Below are positions 1 to 9,356 of a DNA stretch of 64,000 bases, piece by piece. Below the pieces are notes generated by a model. The model did no database searches, was not told where the DNA came from, and saw only the letters and a program-made list of their open reading frames with translations. Location: NCBI GenBank assembly GCA_025060195.1, contig JANXCQ010000002.1:62001-126000 (forward strand), in the 5' to 3' direction. The translations under genes and the position numbers were made by a program. The number at the start of each line of letters is the position of its first letter. The first letter of the stretch is position 1. The DNA comes from Gemmatales bacterium (lineage in GTDB: Bacteria > Planctomycetota > Planctomycetia > Gemmatales > HRBIN36).

Positions 1-444
1 CTCGGGGTGCTGCCAGAAACGCCGCTGCGCTTCGTCGTAGAGCTGCGCGATGGCTGCTTGGACTAAACCCATGCGGCTGCGTAATGCGGCAGGTAACTGG
101 TCGCGTGCTCGGTAAACTGCCGCCAGGTCCTGCAAGCCCGCCTGCCGCAACTGCTCGACTGTTTTCGGTCCAATGCCGGGAAAGCGATCCAGCATCTGTA
201 CGTTGCAACCTGCGAGCTGCCACTCTGCCGCCTTGCTGCACAGTTGGGTAATCGTGGCCTGCCAGCGTTGCTTGGCCTGTTCTAATCGCTCCATCTCGGC
301 TTGGCGAAGCGCCTGGAACTGCTTTTGGGCGCGAACGACCCGGCGATGCCACCGGCCCTCCGGCGACCAGGCATAAACGCCATACGCAACCGCCACGAGC
401 ACCAAGGTGATGATAAGCAAGGTGACGAACCCCAACATCGGCAT
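1..444 (-). CDS. Membrane-anchored helix-hairpin-helix protein, C-terminus outside window
   Basis: The minus strand is open from an ATG at 444 to the left edge (148 codons seen, no stop), so the C-terminus is missing. Residues 4-26 form one strongly hydrophobic segment (FVTLLIITLVLVAVAYGVYAW). An Arg/Lys/Gln-rich helix, probably coiled coil, follows at about 35-75. Residues 88-108 contain FPGIGPKTVEQLRQAGL, the pattern of a helix-hairpin-helix DNA-binding motif. Together they suggest a membrane-tethered protein that touches nucleic acid, or a structural use of the motif; I do not recognise the family. A second ATG lies two codons downstream (438), and neither has a strong ribosome binding site. 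The gene is divergent from lpxD, with about 200 bases between them. Confidence 0.6.
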   Translation of the reverse strand, partial: MPMLGFVTLLIITLVLVAVAYGVYAWSPEGRWHRRVVRAQKQFQALRQAEMERLEQAKQRWQATITQLCSKAAEWQLAGCNVQMLDRFPGIGPKTVEQLRQAGLQDLAAVYRARDQLPAALRSRMGLVQAAIAQLYDEAQRRFWQHPE

Positions 445-652
445 CCACTTTACAAGTTGCTTCGCGTGTAGGAAACATCTTCCGTACAAATTGTCGGCCC
501 ATGAAAGCTGCTCGTCAAGCGTTGCACGGATTCGCCGTTGCGTCTTCCGTAAGCTCGCGGTATCATGGCGAGGCCAACCTTGCGACCTGGCCCGTGCCAG
601 CCAACCCACTCCATCGGTTCCTGGTCGGCTTAGTACAAACAAGGAGGGAGCT

Positions 653-1705
653 GTGGCAGTACAGGTCGGTGAGATCGCGGCATGGATCCAAGGGCGGGTG
701 ATCGGCGACCCGCACCGTGTCATCAAAGCCGCACGCACCTTATCAGACGCGGGCCCGGATGATGTAACTTTCCTGGACAACGAACGCGTTCTCAAGCCCG
801 CCATGCGCCTGCAAGCTGCGGCGATCTTGACCCGACCCGGCCTACTGTCCGCCAACGGCAACGCTAGCAAATTCTCCGCAGATCTGACCAACATCACCAT
901 CATCGAAACTGCCGATCCCTTGGCCGCCTTCGTGCAAGTTTACCAACGGCTACACGGACTGCCGCCCGCGCCGCGGCAAGGGATCGATCCGCGTGCTGTG
1001 ATTCATCCCACGGTGCGTCTGGGTCGAGACGTCGAAATCGGCCCGGGGGCGTTCATCGGCGAAGGTACGGTTCTGGGCGCGCGTTGCCGCATTTATCCCG
1101 GCGTGGTCATCGGTCGGTTCTGTACTTTGGGCGACGACGTGACACTCTATCCCAATGTTGTCATTTACGACGGCTGCACCCTGGGCCACCGGGTCACGGT
1201 GCATGCTAACTCGGTCATCGGCGCAGACGGTTTCGGTTACCGCCAACAAAACGGCCGACATGAAAAAATTCCCCAACTGGGCGGCGTCGTCATCGAAGAC
1301 GACGTGGAAATCGGCGCCTGCACGACCATTGACCGCGGCACGTTTCAACCGACTCGCATCGGCGCGGGGACGAAAATAGATAACCTGGTGCAAATCGCCC
1401 ATAATTGCCGCATCGGTCGCCACAATTTGCTTGTCGGTCAAGTGGGCTTGGCCGGTTCCGTAACCACTGGGGACTACGTCGTCCTCGCCGGGCAAGTGGC
1501 AGTGCGCGACCACTGCACCATCGGCGACGGCGTCGTCGCAGGAGCGCGAGCCGGCATCATCGAAGACATCCCCGCAGGCCAACGTGTGCTCGGCGAACCT
1601 GCGATGCCCGAGCGAGAATATAAGCGGCTGGTATTGTTGTTCATGAAACTACCCGAAATGCGACAACAACTCGAACAGATTCGCAAACATCTGGGCCTGG
1701 CATGA
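653..1705 (+). CDS. lpxD: UDP-3-O-acylglucosamine N-acyltransferase LpxD
   Basis: LpxD adds the second acyl chain to UDP-3-O-acyl-glucosamine in cytoplasmic lipid A synthesis. From a GTG start the product is 350 residues, the usual family length. Residues 1-100 match the uridine-binding N-terminal domain. About 105-300 is a left-handed beta-helix of hexapeptide repeats (for example VIHPTV, VEIGPG, VVIGRF). The catalytic histidine is in QIAHNC, His250 here. A short C-terminal helix closes the protein. The frame is open further upstream, but AAGGAGG at 641-647 sits five bases before GTG 653, and homology begins there. The stop overlaps the next start (ATGA), so translation is probably coupled to lpxI. 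Confidence 0.95.
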   Translation: MAVQVGEIAAWIQGRVIGDPHRVIKAARTLSDAGPDDVTFLDNERVLKPAMRLQAAAILTRPGLLSANGNASKFSADLTNITIIETADPLAAFVQVYQRLHGLPPAPRQGIDPRAVIHPTVRLGRDVEIGPGAFIGEGTVLGARCRIYPGVVIGRFCTLGDDVTLYPNVVIYDGCTLGHRVTVHANSVIGADGFGYRQQNGRHEKIPQLGGVVIEDDVEIGACTTIDRGTFQPTRIGAGTKIDNLVQIAHNCRIGRHNLLVGQVGLAGSVTTGDYVVLAGQVAVRDHCTIGDGVVAGARAGIIEDIPAGQRVLGEPAMPEREYKRLVLLFMKLPEMRQQLEQIRKHLGLA

Positions 1706-2637
1706 ACGCTCCGTCGCCCGCACCTGGTTCTGCTAGTACTGCTCCGGCCCTGCCTAGGCACCTGGCTGACCCTCAGGAACCGATTGGTCTGTTAGCTGGA
1801 GCAGGCCGCCTGCCCGTGCTCATCGCCGCGTCCCTGCAGCAACGCGGTCATCGGGTGGTTTGTGTCGCCATCCGCGATGAAGCCGACCCCGACCTGGAGC
1901 GGTACTGCGGGCAATTCCACTGGACGGGCCTGACAAAGCTCGGCCACATGATTCGCTGCTTTCAACGGGCCGGAGTCCGCCGCATTATTCTGGCGGGTAA
2001 AGTTCACAAAGCGAAAATGTTCACGCCCTGGCGCGCCTGGCGCTTCTTGCCCGATTGGCGTGGCATCACGTTCTGGCTCTTCCGTCGGGACAAACGCGAT
2101 CACCGCGACGACGCTCTCACCTTGCAAATCTTGCGCGAATTCGAGAGGGAAGGGATGACCTTCGAACCAGCGGTAACCTGGTGCCCCGAATTGTTGGCCC
2201 CGCGCGGCGTGCTCACGCGACGTCGCCCTAACGCCGAGCAGTGGGCCGACATCCGCTTCGGTTGGCGCCTGGCGCGCGAAATCGGTCGGCTCGACATCGG
2301 CCAAAGCATCCTCGTCAAGGAGCGCGCCGTCTTGGCCGTCGAAGCCCTCGAAGGCACGGACCGCGCCATCGCTCGCGCCGGCGAACTGTGTCGTGCCGGA
2401 GGATTCACCTTAGTCAAGGTTGCCAAACCGCAGCAAGACCTCCGGTTTGATCTGCCCACGGTTGGCCCCAACACCATCCAAGCCATGCACCAAGCGGGCG
2501 GCACGGTGATCGCCATCGAAGCCGACAAAACCATCCTCGTGGATCGCGTCGCGACCGTCGCCTTGGCCAATCGCTTCGGTCTGATACTCGTTGCCCTAAC
2601 CGACGACGACCTCCTCAACTCCGGGAGCAACCGCTAA
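1702..2637 (+). CDS. lpxI: UDP-2,3-diacylglucosamine pyrophosphatase LpxI
   Basis: LpxI cleaves UDP-2,3-diacylglucosamine to lipid X and UMP, the step after LpxD/LpxC; it replaces the unrelated LpxH in many non-gammaproteobacteria. The 311-residue product has a Gly-rich N-terminal GLLAGAGRLPVLIA and the LpxI signature around FDLPTVGPNT, where Asp250 corresponds to the catalytic aspartate of the characterised Caulobacter enzyme. Family length is about 280; the extra residues are a Pro/Ala-rich leader of some 25 residues. Its ATG overlaps the lpxD stop by 4 bases. The 3' end overlaps the convergent metallohydrolase gene by 4 bases. Confidence 0.92.
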   Translation: MNAPSPAPGSASTAPALPRHLADPQEPIGLLAGAGRLPVLIAASLQQRGHRVVCVAIRDEADPDLERYCGQFHWTGLTKLGHMIRCFQRAGVRRIILAGKVHKAKMFTPWRAWRFLPDWRGITFWLFRRDKRDHRDDALTLQILREFEREGMTFEPAVTWCPELLAPRGVLTRRRPNAEQWADIRFGWRLAREIGRLDIGQSILVKERAVLAVEALEGTDRAIARAGELCRAGGFTLVKVAKPQQDLRFDLPTVGPNTIQAMHQAGGTVIAIEADKTILVDRVATVALANRFGLILVALTDDDLLNSGSNR

Positions 2638-5060
2638 CTATCGGGCGGACACTCCGCGGCGATCTGCCGATAGATTTCCAGCGCCCGATCGAAGGCCCGA
2701 CGTGCTTCGTCTCGCTCCGCCGGCGCGATCATTGGGTGCCGCGCTCGCCACAACTGTTCAATACATTCCATACACCACAGCGCACTCTTGCGCGAAGCCC
2801 GAATCGGCCGGCCTGCCACCAACACCTCGACCGGATTGGTGTGCAATTGCGGAAAGCTTCGCAGCGCGACCCAACTGCTCCGCGCCATCGGCAGGCGAAA
2901 CTCTAGATCGTGAATTTTATCGTCAGCGGGCACCTCCGCACGAGCCACCGCTTGACCATTCACGACAATCTCTACCAGCCGCTTCTCCGCAGCCAGAATC
3001 GCCCCGCCTTTGGCCGTGCCCAACGGTAACTCCCGTGCAAAGGCCACCCGTGCCTGCACCCACACCTCGCCCGGCTGAGCCAATTCGACCCGCTCCCCCA
3101 TCATCTTGCCGTTCACCGTGAAACGCACCGCGTGGGCGTAACCATCCGAGACGTAAGACCGGCCCTGGCGCAGACCCTCGCACCACGCCGTGAAATCAAT
3201 CCGCTCCACCTGGCCCAGATAAACGTAAACTCGGCCCTCGCCCACGCGACTGCCACTGATGCATGGAAAATCAGTCTCGCCGCTTACCTTTAGAGGGAAT
3301 CCGCAATTCATGAGGTGATACCAACAATTCCACTCCAACACCCGCGCCGTGTCCATCGCGCTGATAAAATCGCACAGCCCCAATGCCGTGGTCACAAAAA
3401 TTTCCTGCGCGCCGATGCCGTTAAGTTCGGGCACCGCGTAGTGCGGCAAAACCTCATGGAAATCTGCTTCCCCCCGCAGCGTAGCCTCAATCGTCTCCCG
3501 CAGGCGCACTAAGGTACGCAGGGCTTCGTCCGCGGTGATCTGTCCGTCCGCGTCGCGATCCATTTTCGCAAACGGCTCCGGTAACAAACCCGCCGCGGCC
3601 TCCTGCCGACTGATGGCACCATCCTTGTTCTGATCCAAGCCGGCCAACAACCGCTTCGCCGCATTTTCGGGTTGAATCTGCAACCCGTTAGCCGAGTGCG
3701 CATAACCCGTCACCGCGCCCTGTGCCTTAGCCCAACGCAGCACAGGCGTGGTATAAGTTGGCCAACCCTTCTCCTTAGTGCCCTCCGAACCTGGATAGGT
3801 CTGATCCCGCAAATTCAGCAGACATACGTGCCCCAACGCCTGGGAGCCAAAGCCACTGACCTCGATATCGTATTTGAGCACGGTGAATGGCTCGCTAATC
3901 TTGTGTGGGCGTGGCTCGAAAAACTGCCGCTGAAACTCGAAGCACGGCCCCCAGGTCAGCACGCAGCCGACATTTAGACCTTCGCCCTTAACATGCAGGA
4001 ACATGTCCTCGGCAAACACGCCCTCTGTCGGATTCGTGTAATGGGCACAGCCCGCGGCATGGATATGATGGTCGCCGCAATAGTACCCGTGCTCCATCAT
4101 GTTGATCCAACGCTCCAGCCGTACCTCCAGTTCCAGTTCGCCCTTTTCAGGTACAACAATCTCCTGCCGACGCAGACGGTACTCCGGACCCCGACAATAC
4201 TCCATGACCAGGCGCCCTGGGGGCAAATAGACCATGCCCCCGTCGGACCGATAAATCTGCTCCTGGAAAAAGAAATCCGGGGCCAACCGTTTCGCTTGGG
4301 GCGGATAGACACGACCGAGACGGTCCTTGAAGGTCAATCGCGCCACCGTCGGCTGACCATCCCAATCCCGCACCCGTAACCGCACGGGAATCGCTGGCCG
4401 CACGGTAAACAAAATCGGCACTTCGCCTCGAAACCCCAAATCCTCCGTTCCCTGTCCCACATCAAAGCGTAGCGTAGCCTCGCGTTTGCCCGACTCACTG
4501 CTGTGAATCAACCCCAGAACATACTCGACCTTCAACCCGCTCAAACTCGGCGTCATGGGTTGCCGCGTAAACGTTTCCACGTCCAGGAAACGATTCCGGT
4601 CGGCCTGAACCTTACCCGCCGCACCCCCGGAAAAAATCGGCCCCGCCTGCGGACTGGTGATCCGCAACGGCTTAGTAACCGTGCTCTCGTTGATCACCTT
4701 GATGATCACAGGCACATAGCCGCCTTGCTGCAATATCGCCTCAGCTGGGCCGCGCTTAGCCTTCACCCGCGACTCCGGATTAATGTTCACTTCCACCAAC
4801 ACGTGTGGATCGAGCAACTCCTGAATTCGCCGCGCATCCCGTTTCAAGATCGCCTCTTCCAACGATTTCTTCACCTCTGGGGGCAGGGGGTAACCCAGAA
4901 AATCCAAGGCCCTGATAAGGCGCTCCACATTAGCGGCTAAAGGCTGCCCCTCGACTTCCACGATGTCTAAGCGGCTTTGGCCCTGCACCGGCCAATGATT
5001 GCCTACCCATACTATCCCCCAAACGACTGCCGCGATGGCGAGCTTACCTGTTCTCCGCAT
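2634..5060 (-). CDS. Secreted CehA/McbA-like PHP metallohydrolase with EF-hand insertion
   Basis: An 808-residue protein with an N-terminal signal peptide (basic MRRTGK followed by a hydrophobic stretch). About 327-333 carries GDHHIHAAG, the first metal-binding motif of PHP-type hydrolases, and a later SGETDFP (near 615) resembles the family's downstream metal-binding segment. The CehA/McbA family includes carbamate and ester hydrolases, but the substrate here is unknown. Inserted in the catalytic region are two calcium-binding EF-hand loops, DQNKDGAISRQE at about 473 and DRDADGQITADE at about 499. AAAAGGAG precedes the ATG by six bases. It is monocistronic and convergent with lpxI. Probably periplasmic or outer-surface. 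Confidence 0.72.
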   Translation of the reverse strand: MRRTGKLAIAAVVWGIVWVGNHWPVQGQSRLDIVEVEGQPLAANVERLIRALDFLGYPLPPEVKKSLEEAILKRDARRIQELLDPHVLVEVNINPESRVKAKRGPAEAILQQGGYVPVIIKVINESTVTKPLRITSPQAGPIFSGGAAGKVQADRNRFLDVETFTRQPMTPSLSGLKVEYVLGLIHSSESGKREATLRFDVGQGTEDLGFRGEVPILFTVRPAIPVRLRVRDWDGQPTVARLTFKDRLGRVYPPQAKRLAPDFFFQEQIYRSDGGMVYLPPGRLVMEYCRGPEYRLRRQEIVVPEKGELELEVRLERWINMMEHGYYCGDHHIHAAGCAHYTNPTEGVFAEDMFLHVKGEGLNVGCVLTWGPCFEFQRQFFEPRPHKISEPFTVLKYDIEVSGFGSQALGHVCLLNLRDQTYPGSEGTKEKGWPTYTTPVLRWAKAQGAVTGYAHSANGLQIQPENAAKRLLAGLDQNKDGAISRQEAAAGLLPEPFAKMDRDADGQITADEALRTLVRLRETIEATLRGEADFHEVLPHYAVPELNGIGAQEIFVTTALGLCDFISAMDTARVLEWNCWYHLMNCGFPLKVSGETDFPCISGSRVGEGRVYVYLGQVERIDFTAWCEGLRQGRSYVSDGYAHAVRFTVNGKMMGERVELAQPGEVWVQARVAFARELPLGTAKGGAILAAEKRLVEIVVNGQAVARAEVPADDKIHDLEFRLPMARSSWVALRSFPQLHTNPVEVLVAGRPIRASRKSALWCMECIEQLWRARHPMIAPAERDEARRAFDRALEIYRQIAAECPPDS

Positions 5061-5157
5061 GGCACACTCCTTTTGGGCACCGCGAGTAACATTCGCACTC
5101 TGCCTACTAAACTAGCTATGCACCCCCCTGACGTCCAACACTAGTCAAGCATGCACA

Positions 5158-6114
5158 CTAACTATTCCGTTTTTCGGTCGTTTCCGCAATGCTATAAGCG
5201 TCTTCCTCGCGACTCTGATAAGCGGTGATAAGCTCCGCCAGGAAACCTATAGACATCATCTGCGCCCCTAACAAGACCGCCGCCACGGAATAGATCAACA
5301 GCGGTCGCGTATGTAGCGGAGCAAACGCATAGCCCGCAAATTGGGTTAACACCCATAATACAGTAAGATAAATAATGCCCACCAAACCGAATAAAGCTAA
5401 CAACATTCCTATGGTACCTAATAAATGCTGGGGCCGACGACCATAGCGGGTCAGAAATTGCACCGTCAGCAAGTCTAAGAACCCCTTGATAAATCGGCTT
5501 GCTCCGTACTTCGAGCGGCCATAAGGCCGCGGACGATGAGCGATCGGCAATTCCGTTACGCGAAAACCCCGCGCTGCCGCTAAGACCGTGATAAAACGGT
5601 GTAATTCCCCGTAAAGCCGAATCTCACGGAAAACTTCAGCCCGACCTAACTTCAAGCCACAATTATGGTCATGCAAGTGTACACCTGTGAGCTTACTGAC
5701 TAACCAATTGAAAATCCGGCTCGGAATTACCTTATGCCACGGATCATAACGTACTTTCTTCCAACCGGTAACTAAGTCATACCCTTGCTGCAATTGCTCA
5801 AACAGACGGGGGATTTCGGCAGGATCATCTTGTAGATCGGCGTCTAACGTACCAATCCACTCCCCGCGCGCTGCGCGAAACCCGGCCGCTAACGCCGCCG
5901 CCTTACCGAAATTCCGCCGCAAACGAATCCCGTGCACCCGAGCATCCTGTTCTGCCAGCCGACGAATGGTCTGCCAGGAACCGTCGCTACTACCGTCATC
6001 CACAAATATAAACTCCATCTCCCATTCCTGTTTCGTCGCCACCGCAGCTAATTCCTGGGCTAACGCTTCTAAGCTCGCCTGCTCGTTATAGACCGGAATT
6101 ACGACCGAGATCAC
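5158..6114 (-). CDS. Family 2 glycosyltransferase with two C-terminal membrane helices
   Basis: A 318-residue GT2 enzyme of the polyprenyl-phosphate sugar transferase type (DPM1/ArnC/GtrB-like). Visible motifs are the nucleotide-binding VDDGSSDGS near 40 and DADLQDDP near 92 (the DXD metal site). The C-terminus has two long hydrophobic segments at about 230-255 and 270-295, as in ArnC/GtrB enzymes that charge a lipid carrier at the inner membrane. Its ATG overlaps the stop of the flippase-like gene (6111-6114), so the two are co-translated. That pairing suggests lipid-linked sugar transfer and movement for envelope glycoconjugates; the sugar is unknown. Confidence 0.85.
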   Translation of the reverse strand: MISVVIPVYNEQASLEALAQELAAVATKQEWEMEFIFVDDGSSDGSWQTIRRLAEQDARVHGIRLRRNFGKAAALAAGFRAARGEWIGTLDADLQDDPAEIPRLFEQLQQGYDLVTGWKKVRYDPWHKVIPSRIFNWLVSKLTGVHLHDHNCGLKLGRAEVFREIRLYGELHRFITVLAAARGFRVTELPIAHRPRPYGRSKYGASRFIKGFLDLLTVQFLTRYGRRPQHLLGTIGMLLALFGLVGIIYLTVLWVLTQFAGYAFAPLHTRPLLIYSVAAVLLGAQMMSIGFLAELITAYQSREEDAYSIAETTEKRNS

Positions 6115-7121
6115 GGAGCCTCTCTCCGCTCACGACTGCCCGATAACCATTGTAGCACATGTGGCGCCAACAGACCCGCAGCCACGACGACTTCGCTTAT
6201 AAGCCACACCACCCGAACCAGTACGGCCACCAGTGCCGCTTGCGGCGCTCCTACAATCTCAGTTCGTGCCAGCAGGAAAGCTAACACTCCCTCCCGTACT
6301 CCAATTCCCCCAGGAAGTAAACTGACAAATCCTAACACCACGGCTGCTGTCCCACTAAGTGTCACCAACCAAAACTGATTCCCGGTCCAGGCCACGGGCG
6401 CCACGGCCTCTATCGCAGCTAGATGACTGAGTCCTAATAACATCCAGGTCGCTATGCCTACTAATAATCCGCATAGGAACATATGCAAACTTAGACCCTG
6501 CATAGATACCCGGTTATCGCGTACCGTTGGTCGCAGTAACCAGTCGGCCAGGCGATTAAACCCTGCCGGCACGAGCGGCACTAACATGACCCACCCTAAG
6601 AGCGCAAAACCGCCGATGGTCGCCCAGAAGAACCAACGAGGTGAATTCCACGATTGCCCTCTAAGTTCGAACAGTTCTCGAGACCAAGCGCCTGCGTCTT
6701 CGAATATAGCTAATAAAACGGCCACGAGAAAGCTGCCCGCCGCCATGCAGGTCAGTGTCTCGCAAAACACCGCTAATACCGCTGCGGCCGGATGCACCCG
6801 CACCGATTGAAGTAAGGCCGCACGAAGGACTGGTACCAGGGCCTTCCCGGGAACGTATTTACCGAGATGCCCGACAAAATAAGCTCGGAGGATGGCCCCG
6901 AATGGGGTCGGCTGCCCTAAGCGATGCAAGCACCAAGTCCAATACCCAAAGCTCGGCAGGAAAGCGACAATATAGATAAGCCCGCTCAGCATGAGCCATT
7001 CGATTTCAAGCCGCCAGGCACCTTCGGGGAAACGTGACCACTGACGCATAAACTCCCAGGCGACAAAACCGACCACCAAGCTGGTGATGAGCCACTTCAG
7101 GACTAGCTTAGCGTAGCGCAC
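6111..7121 (-). CDS. Flippase-like membrane protein (UPF0104/LPG synthase TM family)
   Basis: A 336-residue integral membrane protein with about eight hydrophobic segments and the pattern of the lysylphosphatidylglycerol-synthase transmembrane family (PF03706), including LPGGIGVREGVLAFLL near the C-terminus. Proteins of this family often accompany glycosyltransferases and are thought to handle lipid-linked intermediates; this is a family-level inference. It starts 20 bases after uvrB ends and overlaps the next glycosyltransferase by 4 bases, so uvrB, this gene and the GT2 gene probably share a transcript. Confidence 0.8.
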   Translation of the reverse strand: MRYAKLVLKWLITSLVVGFVAWEFMRQWSRFPEGAWRLEIEWLMLSGLIYIVAFLPSFGYWTWCLHRLGQPTPFGAILRAYFVGHLGKYVPGKALVPVLRAALLQSVRVHPAAAVLAVFCETLTCMAAGSFLVAVLLAIFEDAGAWSRELFELRGQSWNSPRWFFWATIGGFALLGWVMLVPLVPAGFNRLADWLLRPTVRDNRVSMQGLSLHMFLCGLLVGIATWMLLGLSHLAAIEAVAPVAWTGNQFWLVTLSGTAAVVLGFVSLLPGGIGVREGVLAFLLARTEIVGAPQAALVAVLVRVVWLISEVVVAAGLLAPHVLQWLSGSRERREAP

Positions 7122-7141
7122 TCATTCAGCTCCGCCACCGT

Positions 7142-9166
7142 TTAGCGTCGGGAACGATACCGTCCTCGGCGTGGCTTCTTGACTTGGGGCGTGGCCACGG
7201 CCTGACCGCGTAGGCGAAAGATCATATCCCGCAACTGAGCGGCCCGTTCAAACTCTAAGTTCTCTGCTGCTTCTAACATTTGCCGATGCAGATCTTCTAG
7301 GTATTCCTGGGTCACGTATTCGTCCTCATCACGACCCGCCAGGCGGGTGACTAAACGACGTGCGGCGATTTCCGATTCAATGCCCGCGCGGATGGCCTTG
7401 CGAATCGTTTCGGGCGTAATGCCGTGCTCCGCGTTATATTTCAGTTGCAATTCCCGTCGGCGATTCGTTTCCTCAATGGCTCGTCGCATCGAATCAGTGA
7501 CTTCGTCGGCATAGAGAATCACTTCCGCATTCACATTACGCGCAGCGCGGCCCATGGTCTGAATTAGGGAAGTCTCGCTCCGTAAGAACCCCTCCTTATC
7601 GGCGTCCAGGATGGCAACTAGAGATACTTCCGGCAAGTCTAAGCCCTCCCGCAGCAAATTGACGCCGACTAAGACGTCAAACGCCCCTTCGCGCAGTTCC
7701 TTCAGAATATGCCAGCGTTCGATGGCATCCAGTTCCGAATGCAAATATTTGCAGCGAATATTAGCATTTTTGAGATAAGCTGCTAAATCCTCGGACATCC
7801 GCTTCGTCAAAGTGGTCACTAAGACGCGTTCCTTGCGTTCGACCCGACGATGGATCTCCTTAATTAGATCGGCAATCTGACCGCGGGCAGGCCGTACATG
7901 GATCAGGGGGTCAACTAAGCCCGTGGGACGAATGATCTGTTCGACGACCTCCCCGCCGCACTTTTCCAATTCATAAGGTCCGGGTGTGGCAGAGACAAAT
8001 AGTGCCTGGTGAATCCGTGCTTCCCATTCGTCGAAACGCAGCGGGCGATTATCCAAAGCGCTGGGCAGACGAAAACCATGTTCGACTAAGGTAAGCTTTC
8101 GGCTATGGTCGCCGGCAAACATCCCGCGAATTTGGGGAATGGTGACATGAGATTCATCCACAATCAGGAGGAAATCTTTCGGGAAGAAATCAATCAGGGT
8201 ATAAGGAGGCTCTCCCGGTTTTCGACCACTCAGCCAGCGACTATAGTTTTCAATGCCCGGACAGTGCCCGGTCTCTAATAACATTTCCATATCATACCGC
8301 GTGCGCGCTTGCAGCCGTTGTGCTTCTAATAATTTGCCACGCTCCTTAAACCAGCGCACCCGCTCTTCCAGTTCCTGCGCTATGCCTTCCACCGCTTGCC
8401 GAATCCGTTCCTCGGGAGTAACGAAATGTTTCGCGGGATAAATATAAACTTCCTGAAGTGGCTTCAGAGTTTCGCCGCTAACGGGATGGATCGCCGAGAT
8501 ATATTCGATTTCGTCGCCGAACATTTCGATCCGCAGGGCATATTCTTCATACGCGGGCCAAATTTCGATAATGTCGCCCCGCACCCGGAACTTGCCGCGA
8601 CTAAGCGTCGTATCGTTCCGTTCATACTGAATGTCCACCAGCTTGAGAAGAAATTCGTCCCGATCTAACAAGTCCCCCAACCGAAGATAGATCATCATTT
8701 GCTTATAATCGGCCGGGGAACCTAGACCGTAAATACAGGACACACTGGCCACAATGATCACGTCTTCGCGGCTCATGAGGGCGCTGGTGGCGGCCAGACG
8801 GAGGCGATCGATCTCTTCATTGATCGAGGCATCTTTCTCGATATAGATGTCTCGTTGCGGAATATAGGCCTCAGGCTGGTAATAGTCATAATAACTAATG
8901 AAATAATGCACCGCGTTATGGGGGAAAAATTCCTTAAACTCGCTATAGAGTTGCGCGGCTAAGGTTTTGTTATGGGACATTACTAAGGTGGGTTTATTGA
9001 GAGCGGCAATGACGTGAGCCATGGTAAACGTTTTGCCACTGCCCGTGACCCCAAGCAAGGTCTGGAACCGTTTCCCTTGACGAAAACCCTCGACGAGCTG
9101 GGCGATGGCTTTCGGTTGGTCGCCCGCGGGCTGAAATTCACTGACTAACTGAAAGCGTGCCGCCAT
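7142..9166 (-). CDS. uvrB: Excinuclease ABC subunit B (UvrB)
   Basis: UvrB is the damage-verification helicase-like subunit of nucleotide excision repair; it is loaded by UvrA and recruits UvrC. The product is 674 residues, the normal length. Walker A GVTGSGKT lies at 39-46, the beta-hairpin segment ([12 protein letters not shown]) at about 93-104, the DESH box in [10 protein letters not shown] near 325-334, helicase motif VI around TMGRAARN, and a C-terminal UVR motif ([13 protein letters not shown]) that binds UvrC. The final Arg/Lys-rich tail ([12 protein letters not shown]) is short. I saw no clear LexA-type site in the 190 bases upstream, which are shared with the divergent PQQ-propeller gene. 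Confidence 0.97.
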   Translation of the reverse strand: MAARFQLVSEFQPAGDQPKAIAQLVEGFRQGKRFQTLLGVTGSGKTFTMAHVIAALNKPTLVMSHNKTLAAQLYSEFKEFFPHNAVHYFISYYDYYQPEAYIPQRDIYIEKDASINEEIDRLRLAATSALMSREDVIIVASVSCIYGLGSPADYKQMMIYLRLGDLLDRDEFLLKLVDIQYERNDTTLSRGKFRVRGDIIEIWPAYEEYALRIEMFGDEIEYISAIHPVSGETLKPLQEVYIYPAKHFVTPEERIRQAVEGIAQELEERVRWFKERGKLLEAQRLQARTRYDMEMLLETGHCPGIENYSRWLSGRKPGEPPYTLIDFFPKDFLLIVDESHVTIPQIRGMFAGDHSRKLTLVEHGFRLPSALDNRPLRFDEWEARIHQALFVSATPGPYELEKCGGEVVEQIIRPTGLVDPLIHVRPARGQIADLIKEIHRRVERKERVLVTTLTKRMSEDLAAYLKNANIRCKYLHSELDAIERWHILKELREGAFDVLVGVNLLREGLDLPEVSLVAILDADKEGFLRSETSLIQTMGRAARNVNAEVILYADEVTDSMRRAIEETNRRRELQLKYNAEHGITPETIRKAIRAGIESEIAARRLVTRLAGRDEDEYVTQEYLEDLHRQMLEAAENLEFERAAQLRDMIFRLRGQAVATPQVKKPRRGRYRSRR

Positions 9167-9356
9167 GCTTATCAGGCCCTTCGCGAATTACCTCGATTTG
9201 AATAGGCTGTAAGGTACCGCGGCCTGTCGAGTGGGACGCACATAATGTCCCAGGCCATTATAAACCATGTGGCTGAACGCAATATAGAAATCTGGTGGCG
9301 GTAGAGTCAATTACGTAGCACAAAAACGGGTCAACAAGACGCCGTGGAGATTAATC

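Noticed and set aside
950-1582. Long open frame antisense to lpxD
   Set aside because: It lies entirely inside lpxD, whose frame has clear family motifs; the antisense product has no coherent domain. It is a by-product of codon bias.
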